NCBI GenBank assembly: GCA_963843645.1
Contig: CAWJLE010000005.1
Coordinates: 868,001 to 932,000, forward strand
Reading direction: 5' to 3'
DNA length: 64,000 nt
Origin: CAWJLE01 sp963843645
Lineage (GTDB): Bacteria; Chloroflexota; Anaerolineae; DAOTYC01
The position numbers and the translations under genes are program-made. The notes under the pieces are model-generated. The model worked only from the letters and a program-made list of their open reading frames with translations, was not told where the DNA came from and ran no database searches. Positions within the stretch are counted from its first letter, which is position 1. Every line of letters begins with the position of its first letter. Of the stretch, positions 43,785 to 56,100 are shown piece after piece.

Positions 43785-45032
43785 TCACTCTTCGGCACGA
43801 GCGGCCTGTTCGAACGGTGACAGCGGCGCGCGCCAGAGGGCGGCGCCGATCTGCCCGCCGCCGGGCTGCCGGTGGATGATCTCGATGTCGAGCCAGGGGG
43901 CGCTTTGCTCAGCGGCAACCCGTGCGGCGTCGATGCCGACCGGAGCGCCCCGCATATCGAGGGCGGGGATCGAGTACGTCGGACTCTCACCGGCGGTAAT
44001 GCGGTACATCTCCTCAGTAATTCGCGCGCCTTTGCGGGCGTTTCCGCCCAGAGACGCCATCACCGACGGCGCGCCGGCCAGCGCCAGGGCGCCCAATCCG
44101 TAGGCCTCCATGATGGACCCGTCGCCGATCAGCGGCATGGCGTCCGATCGGCCGTAGCCAGGGAGGAACAGACCTTCTGGGGGCGCGACGGGCGCGCTGA
44201 ACCAGGAATCCGACAGCCCGCTGACCTGAATCCCGAACTCGACTCCGTTGCTCGCCATCGCCGTCACGATGCGGGAGGTCGGGATGCCGTGCGCTGCGTC
44301 CAGCGCCGATTTGGCGGCGGCCAGCGCCAGGTTCTGGAAGAACGGCGTGTGGCTGTCGAGAAACGACAGGACCTGGCCCAGAAGATCGCTGTTCTTACAG
44401 GTGTGCGCCAAGTGCGGCGCCAGCATGCGCACGAACAGCGACGTGCCCGCCTTGGTTTGCTGGAGTCCCTCGTCCCCCATCTGCAGGCCCTGTGCCAGGA
44501 TGCTGCGCAGATCGATGCCGCCCGACGCCGCGATGGCCTGGCGCAGGACCGGCGCCAGCACCTTCTCCACCCATTGGAGCCGGTCGAGCGCTTCCCCCTT
44601 GAATCCTCCGTAGCGGAGCACCCGGCCCGCGCCCTCGTTCAGGAGGCAGTGGGCGTAGTTGCTGTAGGTCTCGTTCCGCACGATGCAGACCGGCATGGAC
44701 GGCGAGATGACGCTGGAGAGGGGGCAAACCGCCTTGTGGTCGAGCGCAGGTTCGAACGTAATCCGGCCGCGTCGTGCCATTTCCCGTGCTTCTTCCTCGC
44801 TGTTAGCCACGCCCTCGTGCAGCAACGCGCAGACGACTGCCCCTTGCAGCGTGGGCTGCATTCGTTGCCAGGTGATCGGCGGTCCGGGGTGCAGGATCAT
44901 GTTGGAGCGCATGTGTGGAATGGATTCCAGCGCACGTCCCACGCTGACCAGCAGCGGGCGGCTTCGCGAGATTCGTTCCACAGTCTGGGCATGGATGATA
45001 TCGGTGGGGATATTCGGCGGCAACGGCTTCAA
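43785..45032 (-). CDS. DUF1116 protein (AllG/YlbE-like)
   Basis: A 415-residue protein of the DUF1116 family. In enterobacteria the homologue AllG (YlbE) is one subunit of the oxamate carbamoyltransferase of allantoin breakdown, together with FdrA-type subunits. Recognisable segments are HPGPPITWQRMQPTLQGAV, then VCPLSSVISPSMPVCIV, MASNGVEFGIQVSG and GDGSIMEAYGLGAL. No FdrA or carbamate-kinase gene is adjacent, so whether it does the same reaction is open. I place the start at a TTG (45032) ten bases after AGGAGG; no ATG is suitably placed. The product is cytoplasmic by appearance. Confidence 0.75.
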   Translation of the reverse strand: MKPLPPNIPTDIIHAQTVERISRSRPLLVSVGRALESIPHMRSNMILHPGPPITWQRMQPTLQGAVVCALLHEGVANSEEEAREMARRGRITFEPALDHKAVCPLSSVISPSMPVCIVRNETYSNYAHCLLNEGAGRVLRYGGFKGEALDRLQWVEKVLAPVLRQAIAASGGIDLRSILAQGLQMGDEGLQQTKAGTSLFVRMLAPHLAHTCKNSDLLGQVLSFLDSHTPFFQNLALAAAKSALDAAHGIPTSRIVTAMASNGVEFGIQVSGLSDSWFSAPVAPPEGLFLPGYGRSDAMPLIGDGSIMEAYGLGALALAGAPSVMASLGGNARKGARITEEMYRITAGESPTYSIPALDMRGAPVGIDAARVAAEQSAPWLDIEIIHRQPGGGQIGAALWRAPLSPFEQAARAEE

Positions 45033-45138
45033 AATGTGGCGTCCTCCTGGGCTGGCAGATGAGTGCACCCATTCTACCATGGTCGGCGGTTTTTGCCGAA
45101 AGACGCTGATGGTTGGCGGGAAGCACCGTCCCGCGCTG

Positions 45139-45147
45139 TGGTATAAT
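45139..45147 (+). promoter_or_regulatory. Extended -10 promoter element of the helicase gene
   Basis: TGGTATAAT, the same extended -10 as before the aldolase gene, lies 86 bases before the helicase ATG. The family A hairpin at 45175 would be in the transcribed leader. Confidence 0.45.
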
Positions 45148-45174
45148 CCCAGAATGGACTTCAGAGTTCTTGGC

Positions 45175-45207
45175 AGACTTCCGAAGTCTCGAAGACTTCG
45201 GAAGTCT
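45175..45207. repeat. Family A palindrome in the helicase leader
   Basis: AGACTTCCGAAGTCT (45175-45189) and AGACTTCGGAAGTCT (45193-45207) form a perfect 15-bp stem with loop CGA. The arms are identical to the terminator at 29345, but no T run follows. It sits 25 bases before the helicase start codon. Confidence 0.8.
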
Positions 45208-45232
45208 TGAGATTGAGAGGAGCACTGACCTC

Positions 45233-48200
45233 ATGCCGGAGAACGAACAAAGCGACCCCCTATCGCTGTTCAGCGCGCCCATACGTGCCTGGTTCGAGGC
45301 AGCCTTCGGCCGGCCGACTCCGCCCCAGGAGCTGGGCTGGCCGGCGATTCGGCGCGGCGAGCACACTCTGATCCTGGCGCCGACTGGCTCGGGCAAGACA
45401 TTCGCGGCTTTCCTGTCCGGCATCGACCAGTTGTACCGGGAGCTCACCGGGGACGACGGCCGCGATGCAGACCCGAATCTCAAGATTCGGAAGTCAAGGC
45501 GAGCCGCTACCGGGCGTGCGTATCGTATACGTGTCGCCCCTCAAGGCGCTGAACAACGACATCTACCGCAACCTGCGGCTGCCGCTGGTGTGCATCCGTA
45601 AGACCGCGCGCGAGAATGACGTCTCCTTCCCGGACATCACGGCTGTCGGTGCGTTCCGGCGACACGCCGCAGCGTGAGCGCCAGGCCATGGTTCGACGTC
45701 CCCCGCATATCCTCATTACCACGCCGGAGTCACTCTACCTGTTGCTGACCAGCCCCAGGGCGCAGGGAGATGTTCCGCCGCGTGCACACAGTGATCGTCG
45801 ACGAGATCCACACCCTCGTGGGGTCCAAGCGCGGCGTGCACCTGTCTCTGAGCCTGGAGCGTTTGGCGGCGCTCGCCGAGGGGCCGGTGCAGCGCATCGG
45901 GCTGTCGGCGACCATCCGGCCGTTGGACGAGACGCGCCCGCTTCCTGGGCGGGTGCGAGTGGCAGGCTGCGGGCGAGGAGCAGACGCCCGCCCTGATCGA
46001 TCGGCCGGTCACGATCGTGGACACGCACTACCGCAAGCCGCTGGATCTGCAGGTCATTACCGCGGTCCCGGACTTCCGCGAGCTGCCGGGCGACTCGATC
46101 TGGCCGACGATCATCCCGCAGGTGGCGGAGCTGATCAAGACGCATCGCAGCACGCTGATCTTCTGCAACAACCGGCGGCTGGCCGAGCGCACGGCCGACC
46201 GGCTCAACGAGTACATCGCCGCCGAGCAAAAGGGCGAACCCAACCCGCTGACCAGGGCCGGAGTGGCGACGCGGCGTGGGCATGTTCGCCGTTGGCAGCG
46301 GCGTGAGCCCGCAGGTGATTCGCGCCCACCATGGCAGCGTGTCGAAGGAGCCGCGCCTGCAGATGGAGCAGGACCTGAAAGCCGGCAAGCTGCCGGCGCT
46401 GGTGGCGACCTCTTCGCTGGAGCTGGGCATCGACATCGGCTCGGTCGACCTGGTCATCCAGCTGCAGTCGCCGAAGAGCATCGCGCAGGGTCTGCAGCGC
46501 GATCGGGCGCTCTGGCCACCTGGTCGGGCCAGACGGCCGTGGGCCGCATCTTCCCCACGCACCGCGAGGACGTCATGGAGACGGCCGGAGTCGCCGGCGG
46601 CATGCTGCGCGGCGAGGTGGAGCCCACCTACACGCCGCGCAATCCGCTGGACGTCCTGGCGCAGCAGATCGTGGCCATGGTATCCGTGGAGGATTGGGAC
46701 GTGGACGCGCTGCATCGCCTGGTGCGTCAGGCGTACGCCTATCGGGATCTCTCGCACCAGGCGCTCCACGCCGTGCTGGAGATGCTCGCCGGCCGCTACC
46801 ACGACGCGTCGCAGCGAGAGCTGGCCGCGCGCCTGGCCTGGGATCGGGTGAATGACCGGATCATGGCGCTGCCCGGCTCGCGGAACCTGGCGGTGACTAA
46901 CGGCGGGACTATTCCCAACCGCGGCGCTTTCGGCGCCTACCTGACCGACGGCAAGACGAAGCTGGGCGAGCTCGACGAGGAGTTCGTCTTCGAGACGCGC
47001 ATCGGCGATGCTTTCATGCTCGGCTCGCAGGTGTGGCGCGTGGTCGAGATCACCCCCGACCGGATGCTGGTGGCGCCCGCGCCGGGCGAGACCGCGCGTA
47101 TGCCCTTCTGGCACGGCGACTACCCGTGGCGCCCGTACGAGCTGGGCCGTGAGGTGGGCGAGTTCCGGCGCGACGTCGCATCACGACTGAGGGCGGAGGT
47201 TCCGGCCGGGCGGGAGTTTCGGAGTATCCTCGACCAGCGTGCAGAAGGGCCGGTTCCTGAGGTGATCGACTGGCTGCGGGTAGACTACGCCCTGGACGAC
47301 AATTCCGCCTGGAACGTCGTGGACTACGTGGCGGGTCAGCTCGACGGCGCGGGCGCCATCTCGTCGGATCGGACGATCATCGTCGAAGTGTTCGAGAACG
47401 AGCTGGGCGAGCTGCGCGCGGTCATACAATCGCCATTCGGTGGTCGGGTGAACGGACCGTGGGGACTGGCGCTGGCGGGTGCGCTGCGGGAGCGGACCGG
47501 GATCGACGTCGAAGCGCAGAGCGGCGACGACGGCATTTTGCTGCGGTTTCCGGGAACCGACGGCGGCGACAGCTCCAAGGACGGCGGGGAGATCTCCCTC
47601 GAGTGGATCTCCCGCAGATGGGCCCGGATGAAGCGCGAGAGCGCATTCTGCGCGAGCTGCCGGATTCGGCCCTGTTCGGCGCGAGGTTCCGCCAGAATGC
47701 GGCCCGCGCCCTGTTGCTGCCGGGCAATCGACCGGGCAAGCGCACGCCCTTCTGGCTGCAACGGTTGAAGGCGCGCGACCTGCTGCAGGTCGTGCGGCGC
47801 TTCGAGGATTTCCCGATCCTGGTCGAGACGTATCGAGACTGCCTTGAGGACGTCATGGACATCCCCCACCTCGAGCAGGTTCTCGGCGAGATCCAGCGCG
47901 GCGAGATCAGGGTCGTGACCGTGGAATCCGTCGTGCCTTCGCCGGTGGCGCAGAACCTCATCAACCAGTTCACCAACATCTACATGTACGAGTGGGACGC
48001 CCCCAAGGCGGAGCGCCAGCTTCAGCAGCTCACCGTCGATCGGGTGCTGCTGCAGGACCTGCTGAAAGACGTGGCTCTGGACCAGCTTGTTGCGGCCCGA
48101 GGCCATCGCAGACGTGACCGGACGTCTGCAGCACGTGGCTCCTACGGCGCGGGCGCGCTCGGTCGACGAGCTGGCGGTCATCCTGGACGAGATGGGCGAT

Positions 48201-50032
48201 CTCTCGGTGGACGAGATGGCGGCGCGGTCAGTCGTGGAGCCGGCGCCCTGGATCGAGCAGCTCGCCCGGCAGGGACGAATCCGCGGAGTCGCGATTCCGA
48301 CGACGCGTGGACCGGTGCACCGCTGGGTGAGCGCCGACCTCGAAGCCGAATATCAGGCCGCTTTTCAACCTGGTTCCGATGTGGAAGCCGACCGGTCCCG
48401 ACGTGCTGTGCTGGAGCGCTACCTGTGGCACGCCGGACCCGTCACGCTGGAGCAAATTCGGGGACGGTACAGCTTTCCGCCGGATTGGCTCGAGGCGGAG
48501 TTGGCTCGCCTGGTCGCTGCGGGCGAAGTGGCGCGTGGGCGCTTCGTGACGAGCGAGTCCACGGCAGCGCAGTACCTGGAGCGTCGAAACCTGGAGCAGA
48601 TCCACCGCCACACGTTGGGCGTGCTCCGGCGCGAGGTTCGGCCCGTCACACGGGCGGTGTATGCCGACTTCCTGGCGCACTGGCAGCACCTGCACCCTGT
48701 CGATCGGCTCGGGGGACGGGGCGCGCTGGTGGACGTTTTGCAGCAGCTACGCGCTGCGCCGGCTCTCGGACGCATCTGGGAACGGGACGTGCTATCGCTG
48801 CGGTTGGAGCGCTACGATCCCGCGGAGCTGGAGAGCCTGTGCCAGAGCGGCGAGGTCATCTGGGTCGGCTCGGGCAGTGCGGACCCGAGGCGGAGCCGCG
48901 TTCGATTCATTTTCCGCGGCGAGGGACATACCTATCTGCCGCCCGTCGCGCCGGATGGGCCGGAGGTGCTGTCGGCCCAGGCGCGCGCCGTCTACGATCT
49001 GCTCCGCGTCGAGGGGGCGTTGTTCTTCGCGGACATTCGAGGCGGGCCTGGAGCTCGACGCCGACGTCGCGGAGCAGGCGCTGGTCGAACTCGTGATGGG
49101 CGGCTGGGTCACCAACGACAGCCTCCAGGCCATGCGCCAGCTGGCTCACGCGGTGCCGGCCGACTCGCGTGCGCGCGCCACCAGAAGCAGAAGGCCATGG
49201 AGCACACTGGAGGCACAGCTGGCTGATCTTCGACCGCGGCGGGGCAGCGAGGCGCGAGACCCGCGGGCGTTGCGGCGTCCAACGCGCGCCCAGATGCGAG
49301 CGGCACGCCGAGGCGCTCAGCCGTCCTCCGCAGAGCGGCGAGGTCACGCGCTGGATGGGCCGGTGGAGCCTGGTGCACCGTCTGGGCATCATGGGCCGAG
49401 AGCTCCCGCCCGAGGAGCGTGCGGCGAGGCAGGCCCGCCAGCTCTTGCAGCGCTGGGGCATCGTGACCCACGAGATCGTGGAAGCGGAGGACAATGGCTG
49501 GGATTGGGGCCTGATTCAGGCGCAGCTGCGGCTGATGGAGATGCGCGGTGAGGTCAGGCGCGGCCTGTTCGTGGAGGGGTTCTCCGGCCTGCAGTTCGCG
49601 TTGCCGGAAGTGGTCGAGCGGCTGCGCGCCCGGCGCGATCAGCTTGGGACTGAAGAGTCGGCGGTCGTTATGAACGCCGCCGATCCGGCAAACCTGTACG
49701 GGCCTGAGCTGACCGCGGGGCCGGTGAGTGCGTCAGGATTGCCGCTCGTATTTGCCCGCCACCCTTCGACGTGGCTGGTCCAATGGGCTGGCTGGCCGGT
49801 GCTGGTTGCCCGTGGCGGTGGTGCGAGCGTTACCACAGTCCAGGGAGCAGGCGAACCGCTGGTCCGGTCGGCCTTGCAGGCGCTCACCGAGCATTTGCTG
49901 CGACACGTCCCGCGCGTGACGGTGGAGATGTGGGACGGCGCGCCGGTGCTGCAAAGCGACGCCCGCCCCCTGCTGGAGTCGCTGGGCTTCCATCAGGACT
50001 ACCTGGCGATGACGCGCGAACGGACGCGGTGA
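45233..50032 (+). CDS. lhr: Lhr-type DEAD/DEAH helicase (many frameshifts)
   Basis: A large helicase of about 1,600 residues, the size of full-length Lhr. Motifs appear in order across changing frames: Walker A LILAPTGSGKTFAAFL (residue about 45), IVYVSPLKALNNDIYRNL, ITTPESLYLLL, Walker B VIVDEIHTLVGSKRG and LSATI. The second RecA domain gives TLIFCNNRRLAERTADRLN, AHHGSVS and LVATSSLELGIDIG, then the winged-helix domain and the long Lhr C-terminal region to a normal end. Frame breaks lie near 45490, 45650, 45765, 45940, 46260, 46510, 47625, 48095, 49040 and 49190. Lhr proteins unwind DNA and RNA:DNA and act in repair. The density of breaks with fully preserved motifs favours sequencing error over a true pseudogene. 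Confidence 0.88.
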
Positions 50033-50065
50033 GGGGCGGCCAGTCAGAAGTCGCCTACTGAGAAG

Positions 50066-50102
50066 AGAGACTTCCGAAGTGTTCAAAACTTCGGAAGTCT
50101 CT
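50066..50102. terminator. Bidirectional terminator from a family A palindrome
   Basis: AGAGACTTCCGAAGT (50066-50080) and ACTTCGGAAGTCTCT (50088-50102) form a perfect 15-bp stem with a seven-base loop. It stands between the convergent ends of the helicase and the giant surface protein. No long T run follows on either strand. Confidence 0.6.
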
Positions 50103-50120
50103 CGCATTCTACGGCTGGTG

Positions 50121-53100
50121 TTACGGCCCTGCCGGAGGTAGACCCTGCGGCGTCGCACCTGGCGGAGGCAGCAGCTCCTGCAGTGCGCCGCCGCCCACGT
50201 TGTAGAAGGGCGTAGAGGCGGATGTCTTCTGATCGTTGGTGAAGGCCAGGATTACGATCTGCGGCAGGTTCTCCCATCCCACTCCGGCCGGGATGGCGAA
50301 GCTGTAGACGAACTGGCCCTGGGCGTCGACCGGGATGCCCTGAGCGACGGGCTGGCTCGGCGCTGCCGGCGCGCCTGGCGCCATGGGCTGCGTCAGCGCC
50401 AGGTTGACGGTGCTCCCCGCCGGCCAGAACTGGCCCTGGATCGTTATCGGGACGCCGACGGTACCGCTGACCGGATTGAGCGCGATCAGCGCATGCTGTG
50501 CCTGCGGCGCGACCGGAGTCGCCTCGGGGCCTTTCTTGGACGGCCGCGCGGGTGTCTGCTTGCGCGGCGCAGCGGTCGGTTTTGGCTTCGGCGTGGGCTC
50601 AGGTGGCTGTGTCGGAGCGACCGTGGGTTCCGGTGCGACGATGCCCAGCGGCGCGGTGGCGGAGTACTGCAGATCGTGGGTGTATGCCACTACCACTGCC
50701 TGGCGCTGCTTTTCCCAGCCCTGGCCGGACGGCAGATTTACGCTGAGCTGGAAGCTCTTGTCGTCGCCCACGGTCGCGACCGCCAGTCCCGCGCCGAGCT
50801 TTCGGAGATCGACCCGCTGGTCTCGCCGGACGATCGCCACGTGGACCTGAGCTTGCGGCGGCCAGTTCTGTCCGACGAGCGTCATGGGCTGGTCGACCCC
50901 GACGGCCTGCGGATCGACTGCGAGGGTGGGCTTGTACTGGGTGAGAACCTTGAACGGGGCCGTGGCAGCGTACTTGCCGTCCGCCGTGAAGGCCACGATC
51001 AAGATATCACCTGCGTCCTCCCAGTTCTGTCCGGCCGGGATGCCGCCCTTGACCTGGAACTGCCCGTTCTTGCCGACCTTTACCCTGGCAATCGCGGCAT
51101 TGGGATTGACTTGCATCGCGCTCTTGTCGGCGCCGTGCGACAGGGTGACCAGGATGGTCTGGCCCGCCGGCCAGTGCTGCCCGGTGACCGTCACGGTTCC
51201 ACCCACTGCGCCCTGCTGCGGGTTGACTTCGATCGCCGCTGGCTCCTGCGGCGGCGGGACCGGCGTGTCGGTCGGCGGCACGGGCACCGGGGTGTTCGTC
51301 GGGAGGGGCACGATTTCCAGCGGCACGGCTGCGACAGCCTGACCGTCGCGCGTGTAGGCCACCAACGTGACCTGTTGATCGTTCGCCAGGCTCTCCGGAA
51401 TCGCCACCTTGAGTGAGAAAGTTCCCCTTCCCACCCACCTTGACCTGGCCAAGGATGGCGTTCGGGTCGACCTGTAGCTTGCCGACGCCTGTCGATCGGC
51501 TGATGCCCAGGAAGACGATCTGTCCGGCGGGCCAGTTCTGGCCCGTCACTGTCAATGGTGTCCCGACCTGGCCCGCTCCAGGGTCGACCTGGACGCTGGG
51601 TGGGATCGTCGGCGTCGCCGTTGGCGGGACTGGTGTGTCTGTCGGCGGGATCGGTGTCTCCGTCGGTGGGACAGGCGTATCTGTCGGCGGAACCGGCGTC
51701 GCCGTCGGCGGCACGGGTGTGTCCGTCGGCGGAACCGGGGTCTCCGTTGGCAGCACGGGTATGTCCGTCGGCGGCACGGATGTGTCCGTCGACGCCGCGG
51801 TTGGCGGCTCTGGCGCCGGCACTATCTGCAACGGTGTGTAGGCCGCCAGCTGGCCGCCTCGCGTGTAAGCTACGAGCATGACCTGCTGTGCGTTCTCCAG
51901 ATTCTGCGGCACGACGACTTCGAGTGCCCACGCGCCCTGTTCGTTGACCCTGGTTTGGCCCAGAACGTCATTGGGGTCGACCTGGATCTTGTCGGGCTCG
52001 GTCGATCGGCTGATGCCCAGGTTGATGACCTGCCCGGCCGGCCAGTTGTCGCCGGTCACCGCCAGCGGAGCGCCGACCTGGATCGTGCTTGGATTGGCCT
52101 GGACGCTGGGCGGGCCCGCCATGGTCGGCGTCTCGGTCGGCAGCTCAGGCGTATCGGTGTCTGCCGGCGCAGGCGTGTCCGTCGGAGGCTCGGGCGTCGC
52201 CGGTTCCGGCTCGGTCGGCGTTTCGGTTGGGATTGCTTCGGTTGGAGCTGGCGCCGTCGGGACCGCGGTTTCGTCGGCAGCCGGTGCGATCACGTCGAAT
52301 GGAGCGGTCGCCGTGACCTTCATGTCGGCGGTGAATCCGATCACCAGGCCCTTGTCCTGCTGTTCCCAGCCCTGGCCCTTCGGCAGCCGGACGTTGAGCT
52401 GGAAGCCGCCGTCCCTGCCGGCCTTGACTGTGGCGGCCACGCGGTTCGGGTTCACCTGAACCGAGGCCATGCCTTTCGCCAGCGGCGATAGCGTCAGCCG
52501 CACGTCTTTGCCGGCGGGCCAGTTCTGGCCGGTCACGATCATGTCCGTGCCGATCGTGCCCTGTGCGCCCTCAACCTGCAGGCTGGGCGGAGCGGCGGGT
52601 TCGTTCGTAGGCGTGGGCGTTGCGACTTCAGGTGGGACCGGTGTCTCGGTTGGCGTCATCGTCGACGTGGGTTCCGTCACTGGGCTTTTCGTCGGGACTT
52701 CGGTCGAACTCTCCGTTGGAGAGGCCTCAGGAAGCAGGGTGAACGGCGTCGTCGCCGAATACCGGTAGTCCGCAGAGAACGCCACCAGCATGGCTGACGT
52801 TTGCTTCTCGCCGGCCCTGGCCGCCGGCACAGTGATGTCGGTCTCGAAGCGGCCGTCCTTCCCAACCTCGGGTCGTCACCATATCCGCGCTCGGCTGGAC
52901 CCTGGCGAGAACGCCGCCCTGTGCCCAGGTGAAGTAGACGTCGAGTCCGGCCGGCCAGTTGCTGCCCTGTAACCGTGATCGTCGTACCCGGCGCACTCTC
53001 CTGCACCGGCACTTCCAGAATCGGCTTCGTGGTCGCGGCGGCGATGTTGAAGGCGGCTACGGCCGTGACCTTCGTGTCGGCCGTGAAGGCGACGACCAGT

Positions 53101-56100
53101 CCTGACGTCTCTGATTCCCAGCCCGCCCCTGCGGGCAGCGTGAGGGCCGTCGTGAAGCGACCGTCAGCGTCGGCGTTAGTGCTGGCGCTGGCCTGCCCTG
53201 GGATTGACCGACAATGCCTTGCCCGAGGCGGGCGACTTGGCGAGCGTGAGCTGCACCGGCGCGCCCGCCGGCCAGCCTTCGCCGGTGACAGTAATGTCGG
53301 CGCCGATCTCAACCGGGTTCGGGCTGGCCTGAATGCTCGCCGGAGCGGGCAGCGTGGCCGTCGGTTGCGGCGGCTCTGGCTCGACGATGGCGAATTGCGC
53401 CACCGCGGAAGTCTTGAAATCGGTGGTATAGGCGACCACGACAGCTGCGGTCTGGCCTTCCCAACCCTGACCCGTAGGCAGCTCGATGTTCGAGGTGAAT
53501 TCTCCGCCGACGGGTGTGATGGCGGCCGCCGTCATCTTCGCCCTCGGCTGCAGCGACAGCGTCGTGCCTTTGCTCAGAGTCAGCAGCACCTGCGATCCGT
53601 CGGGCCAGTTGAAACCGTGCACCGTGATATTGGTCCCCACCGGGCCGCTGGGCGGGTCGAGCTCGATGATCGGGACGATCTTAGTGGTGATACCAAAATC
53701 GGCAGCGGCTGTGACAGCGAAGTCTGAGGTATAGGCGATGACCAGCGCATCGGTCTTGCCCTCCCAGCCCTGGCCGCTGGGCAGCTCGATCGAGCCCTCA
53801 AAGTGGCCGTTGGGGTCCACCACGATGGCGCCGGCTGGCCTGCGGAGCGGCCGCCCGGGCCATTTTGGCCATCGCGTTGCGGCTCAGCTTGGTTATGGTC
53901 GTGCCGGACGCTGGTTCGGCGAGCGTCAGCTGCACCGACGCACCCGCCGGCCAACCGTCGCCGACCACGGTGATGACGGTGCCCACCGGCCCCGCATTCG
54001 GGAACAAGTTGAGCAGCGCGGGCAGCAGCCGGGGCAGGAGTGGCGGTTGGCGTTTCGGTCGGCGTGGCAGTCGGCGTCGGGCGTCTTCGTGGCGTCGACG
54101 ACCTCCCACCAGACGTGAATCATGGCGTGACTGGAACGATCGAAGTACTCGACCTTCAGGTCGTGGCTGCCGCTGTCCAGGTACCTGTCTCCGGACGCGG
54201 TGCGCTGTGCTCCACTGTTCCAATCGTCGATGACCAGGTGGCCGTCCACCCACAGTGCGTACGCCGTCGTCCACTTCAGCGAAGAAGCGGTAGGTTCTGC
54301 GATCGGCTGAAGTCCTCCTCGCGCGTCCAGCGCACGGAGAAGTTGTCGTCCGGCACGCCGGGAGCTGGAGAGTCGCTGCCCCAGTCGAAGTCGATGTCCC
54401 GGTCGTTGCGCACGTAGACGGGGTTCGCCGTCCACGTGGCGGTTGTCGAAGTACTCACCCTTCCAATCGGGGAAACTCACGTCGACGCGCTCCCACCACA
54501 GGTGAGCTTCCGCGCCACCCGCACGGTCGTAGTATTCCAGGCGCAAGATCGTGGTCGCCGCCATTGATGAAGCGGTCGGTGCTGTAAGTTACCGCGCCTG
54601 AATCGTGCCACTGGTCGATGATCAGCTGGCCGTCGATCCACAGACGTGCGCCGTCATCCACGCGGACGAAGAACCGATAGTTGCCGGAGCCGAATCCGAG
54701 CCGCCGTGTCCAGCGAGCAGAGAAGTTGTCGGGCGGCAGGTTAGGTGCCGGCGAACCGGAACCCCAGTTGAAGTCGATCCACGGGTCGTTTCGTGTCAGA
54801 ACAGGGGCACCGCCCAGGTCCGGGTTGGACCAGTACTCGCCTTTCCAGTCCGGGTAGCTCACGTCCATGCGCTGCCAGCTGAACTGAGCCAGGGAATATC
54901 CCACGTGCTCGTAGTACTCGACACGCAGGTTGTGCGGCCCTGGTGCCAGGAACATGTCCACGGCGTAGGTCGCCGGACCCGAGTCGTGCCACTGGTCGAT
55001 GACGAGCTGGTTGTCGACCCAGACGCGCCCGCCGTCGTCGACGCGCAGGAACAGGCGATAGCTGCCGCCGTCGAAGTACTGCATCCGCGTCCAGCGGATG
55101 GAGAAATTGTCGTAGGGCAGGTACGGGGCGGGCGATCCATAGGCCCACTCGAAGTTGATCTCCGGATCGTTGCGCACCATGATGGGCATGCCGCCCAGGG
55201 CCAGATTCGTCGTAGTATTCGCCCTTCCAATCCGGTGAAGACAGGCGGTGGAGGAGGCGGAGGCGGCGGACGGCGGAAGGGGCGGGCAGCGCTCCGGGGA
55301 TCATGGCCAGGTTTCCGCACACTTTGACGATGTACCACTAGCGGCCGTCGTTCATGTTCAATTGCCAGGCATCGTGATTGAGCTGGGCGGGCGCGGAGTA
55401 CAGCTTGCCGTTCAACATGTAGTTGACGTCGTACTCGCCCTGCAGGTGCGTTTCTTGTGTGTCGAGAATCGTGCCGGGGACGTTCTGCACCTGTGCCAGC
55501 CGAATGGCGTCGGCGGCGGTTTGAGCGCCGGTATCCGAGACGCGGTTGCGGGTCATCGGATCGATGTTTTCCGGCATCTGTCCGCTCGGGAACAGGGTGA
55601 CGTCGACCTGGCTGGCCTGGGACGGCACGACCGCCACGACCGGCGACTGGGCTGGGTCGTGTTCGGGCGCGGTCACCTGGATGGAGTACGAGCCGGGGGC
55701 GATGTCCGAAATGCTGTAGTGCCCTTCGGCATCGGCCGATGACCGTCTGTGTGCCTACCGATACAGACGCCCCGGCGATGGGCTGCCCGGTCGTCTCGTC
55801 GCGCACGCTGCCCGATATCGAGCCTGGTAGCGGCGAGACGGTCGGCGTTGGTGTAGGCGGAGCCGACTCTGTCGGCTGAACGGCGACCTCGGTCGGCCTG
55901 ACGAGTCGGAACGGCGCAGCGGCTTGTACGCCGGAAGCCTCGGCTCGCGCAATCACCTGCACCTGGTCGCCTTCCAGCCATCGTTCCTCGTATGGATAGT
56001 TCAGGGACGTCTGGAACGTGCCCTGATCGTCGACCACGGCGCCGGCGTAGGCGTAATTCTCGTCGATCTCGCCCGATCCGCTCTGCAAGCGGATGAAGAC

